Position numbers and translations under genes: made by a program. This document shows, piece after piece, positions 62,163 to 64,000 of a stretch of DNA of 64,000 nt (within the stretch, counting starts at the first letter, position 1; the number at the start of each line of letters is the position of its first letter). The DNA is taken from assembly GCA_023014335.1 (NCBI GenBank), contig JAECYW010000011.1, positions 2,170,001-2,234,000 of the forward strand. The letters are read 5' to 3'. The DNA is from Galerina marginata (taxonomy: Eukaryota; Basidiomycota; Agaricomycetes; Agaricales; Galerinaceae). Below the pieces are notes generated by a model. It did not search any database. It saw only the letters and a list, made by a program, of their open reading frames with translations, and was not told the origin of the DNA.

Positions 62163-62426
62163 ATGGAAACTTTTTGGGCTGATGGAGGGTATTTGAATGA
62201 GCCACAGAACAAAGCCCTTCCGCAAAGCCCTTCTGTCACTTCAGAAGATCAATGTCTGCAATTTTGCTCGACTTCTCCGCAGTTTCCTTGCTTTCAAGGG
62301 CATCTGCGAGTGTCAAAACGCTTGAAGTCACCATCATTTTCACATCTTCACATCGTTACAACATGTACGTCATTCACTCTAGTACTTTTGACTGTGGTTG
62401 AAATCGCTGAAATTAACTTTAATTAA
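62163..62426 (+). CDS. Unrecognised open frame, 87 codons
   Basis: Real ATG at 62163 in the interval upstream of the bZIP-like gene. The sequence (METFWADGGYLNEPQNKALP) and a hydrophobic C-terminus (SFTLVLLTVVEIAEI) show no known motif. It may be the first exon of an unresolved gene or chance. Confidence 0.2.
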   Translation: METFWADGGYLNEPQNKALPQSPSVTSEDQCLQFCSTSPQFPCFQGHLRVSKRLKSPSFSHLHIVTTCTSFTLVLLTVVEIAEINFN

Positions 62427-63354
62427 GTATGGGTAACCCCTCACAGAACCAACTCTGACCCACTCTTCTGCGCCACTGGCATAGATATACCTTGTACTTC
62501 CCAAAAAAAAGCCCCAGTTCAATGGAGGTCCTAAATGCGAACCGGGCGAGCACAAATCAGGAGATCTGAGTAGGTAACCATAACAGAACCTGGATGGACG
62601 TACCTGAAATCGACTTGAACCTCACATATATCCACAGTTGCTATCCCTATGAAGCCCTCACTGGGAAATACATGGCATCATTTGCGAACAAAATGACTGG
62701 AGTTGAGCTAGCAAGTACTTGGAGACGACCTATGACCTGGGGTCAACCAAAAAACGCCCAACATGACCTGACTTATTGCCCATGGACCCCCATAACAGGG
62801 CCTCGTGCCCTGCTCGACAGCCGGAGTATTGATCAGGGGGTAAGCTGCTGCTTTCTGACAGTTTTACGATGTACCCGACAATAAAGTCAAAGAAAACGCG
62901 ATATTTGGTGTATGAAAGACGGACAGCAAGATAGACGCGAGTAGTCCGTAGAATTGGCATGTCCTCAAAATCGAGGTGTGGGAAGAGTGTGCTGAGTGAA
63001 AATATGACGGTGGTCTCAACATTAGTAGCGTGCTTGTGGGTCAATAAATCCTCTTTAACATACCTGTCCAGTGTCGAAAGAGTGCAGTCAAATAGTGATG
63101 TGAGTGAAACGAATGCTTCCAGTTACGAGTCCGACTTCGGACTCGTTTTTATAATCTCTAACCTCCAGAACTTTCAATCCGCGGGGGCGAGAATTTCTCT
63201 GAGAGAGAATCGGACCAGGCCCCAGCCAAATTTTGGCGAGGAACGTTTAAGACAGTAAGTTAAAGGCTTAGGTAGGGTTCATCACGGCTTCACCACATCA
63301 CGTGAGGTGATTTGGCGGGCGAATTGATGCGGCAAGCTTTAAGTGGGCATTTTG
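62427..63354. other. Intergenic stretch, no supported gene
   Basis: Overlapping frames on both strands near 62594-63044 and 62959-63258 have no motif. The last 8 bp (63347-63354, GCATTTTG) are the left target-site duplicate of the MITE. Confidence 0.45.
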
Positions 63355-63979
63355 TAGTGTTGCCGCCGCTTGGCTCAGGAACCACGAGCCGGTGAAGCCA
63401 AGCCGAACTGGAGCCAAGCTGAGCCGAATATCGGTTCAGGGCGGCTTACAGCTCGAGCCAGGGTTCAAGCCAGCTTCCGCCAGAACAAGTTCCTAAAATA
63501 GAACAGTATGAATTCGCCATCGTTTTCGCAGAGCATTTTGAGCAGAAAATTTGTAGAAAGCCTGTATTACCCACTGTGCATGTCCAGAATTGATTTTCTT
63601 TTAAAAATTTGCCAATCGCAACAAAATCGCAACAACTCGGAGGAGCATCATTGAAAGTGTGACGGCGTGATTTGTGAGGCATGTCACGTCGTCACTTGTC
63701 CCCCCTAGAAATCAACCACAACTCAATTAGCCACCTGGGTGCTTCCTGAAGCACATAAAAGTGAATAAAATCCATTTAGGACCTCAGAGAATGGTGTATG
63801 CGTGGTTTTCTGCCTCAAAGAATTGAAAACTTCTAAAGATCTGACAGAGCCTACCCAATTAGGCAACGAGCCATTAGCTCGGCAGCTCGGAGCCGGCTTC
63901 AGAGCCAAGTCACGTCATAAAAACCATGAGCCGGTAAGAGCCGAGCTGAGCCAAGCTGAGCGGAGCGGCGGCAACACTA
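63355..63979. mobile_element. Complete hAT-type MITE (625 bp)
   Basis: Terminal inverted repeats TAGTGTTGCCGCCGCT lie at 63355-63370 and, inverted, at 63964-63979. They are flanked by a perfect 8-bp direct duplication GCATTTTG (63347-63354 and 63980-63987). An 8-bp target duplication and a TIR start of TAGTG (YARNG) are features of the hAT superfamily. Subterminal regions hold many copies of GAGCCRAGCT-like words in both orientations. There is no transposase frame, so the element is non-autonomous. Intact ends and duplicate suggest recent insertion. Confidence 0.9.
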
Positions 63980-64000
63980 GCATTTTGCAAATTAATGGGA

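Overview
This window is nuclear DNA of a filamentous fungus, most likely a mushroom-forming basidiomycete (Agaricomycetes). Genes are split by many 45-65 bp GT-AG introns. The protein families fit: a MYND protein, a fungal nucleotidyltransferase-like protein, an SRPK-type kinase fragment, a type-B carboxylesterase, SUN-domain proteins and a Helitron with a DUF6570-like block. Intact genes alternate with many broken ones, so this is a repeat-rich accessory region. Splice junctions were chosen by hand from reading frame and family resemblance.

Left flank (1-31.8 kb), in order: a proline-rich coiled-coil gene (1.7-2.5 kb, -), a MYND gene (7.1-7.9 kb, +), a decayed Helitron (9.6-10.7 kb), a small three-exon gene (11.4-12.0 kb, +), a ten-exon gene that fuses a nucleotidyltransferase-like domain to a small heat-shock (Hsp20) domain (14.1-16.7 kb, -), a truncated SRPK-like kinase (18.3-19.1 kb, +), a carboxylesterase (19.2-21.9 kb, -), a decayed glycogen synthase (22.8-23.5 kb, -), a diverged tandem repeat of about 155 bp (23.6-24.7 kb), a SUN-domain gene (26.0-27.3 kb, -) and a Brl1/Brr6-like nuclear-envelope gene (29.6-30.7 kb, -).

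Centre (31.8-54.2 kb): a giant palindrome. Two 9,544-bp arms (31829-41372 and 44678-54221) are reverse complements. Paired coordinates sum to 86,050 throughout, so there is no net indel, and I found one substitution. A 3.3-kb spacer separates the arms and itself carries older, diverged pieces of arm sequence in both orientations. Each arm carries a dead copy of a mitochondrial-type (phage T7-like) RNA polymerase gene, RPO41, and long strand-skewed, T-rich stretches.

Right flank (54.2-64 kb): a small gene whose 3' end runs to the palindrome edge, a second SUN-domain gene, an 822-aa coiled-coil/membrane protein with internal repeats, a decayed coiled-coil gene, a WD40-like fragment, a 122-aa bZIP-like gene, and at the very end a complete 625-bp hAT-type MITE with an intact 8-bp target duplication.

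Functional theme: two SUN proteins and a Brl1/Brr6-like protein, all nuclear-envelope families, lie on the two sides of the palindrome. The palindrome may be a real recent inverted duplication or an assembly artefact. Spanning long reads would decide.
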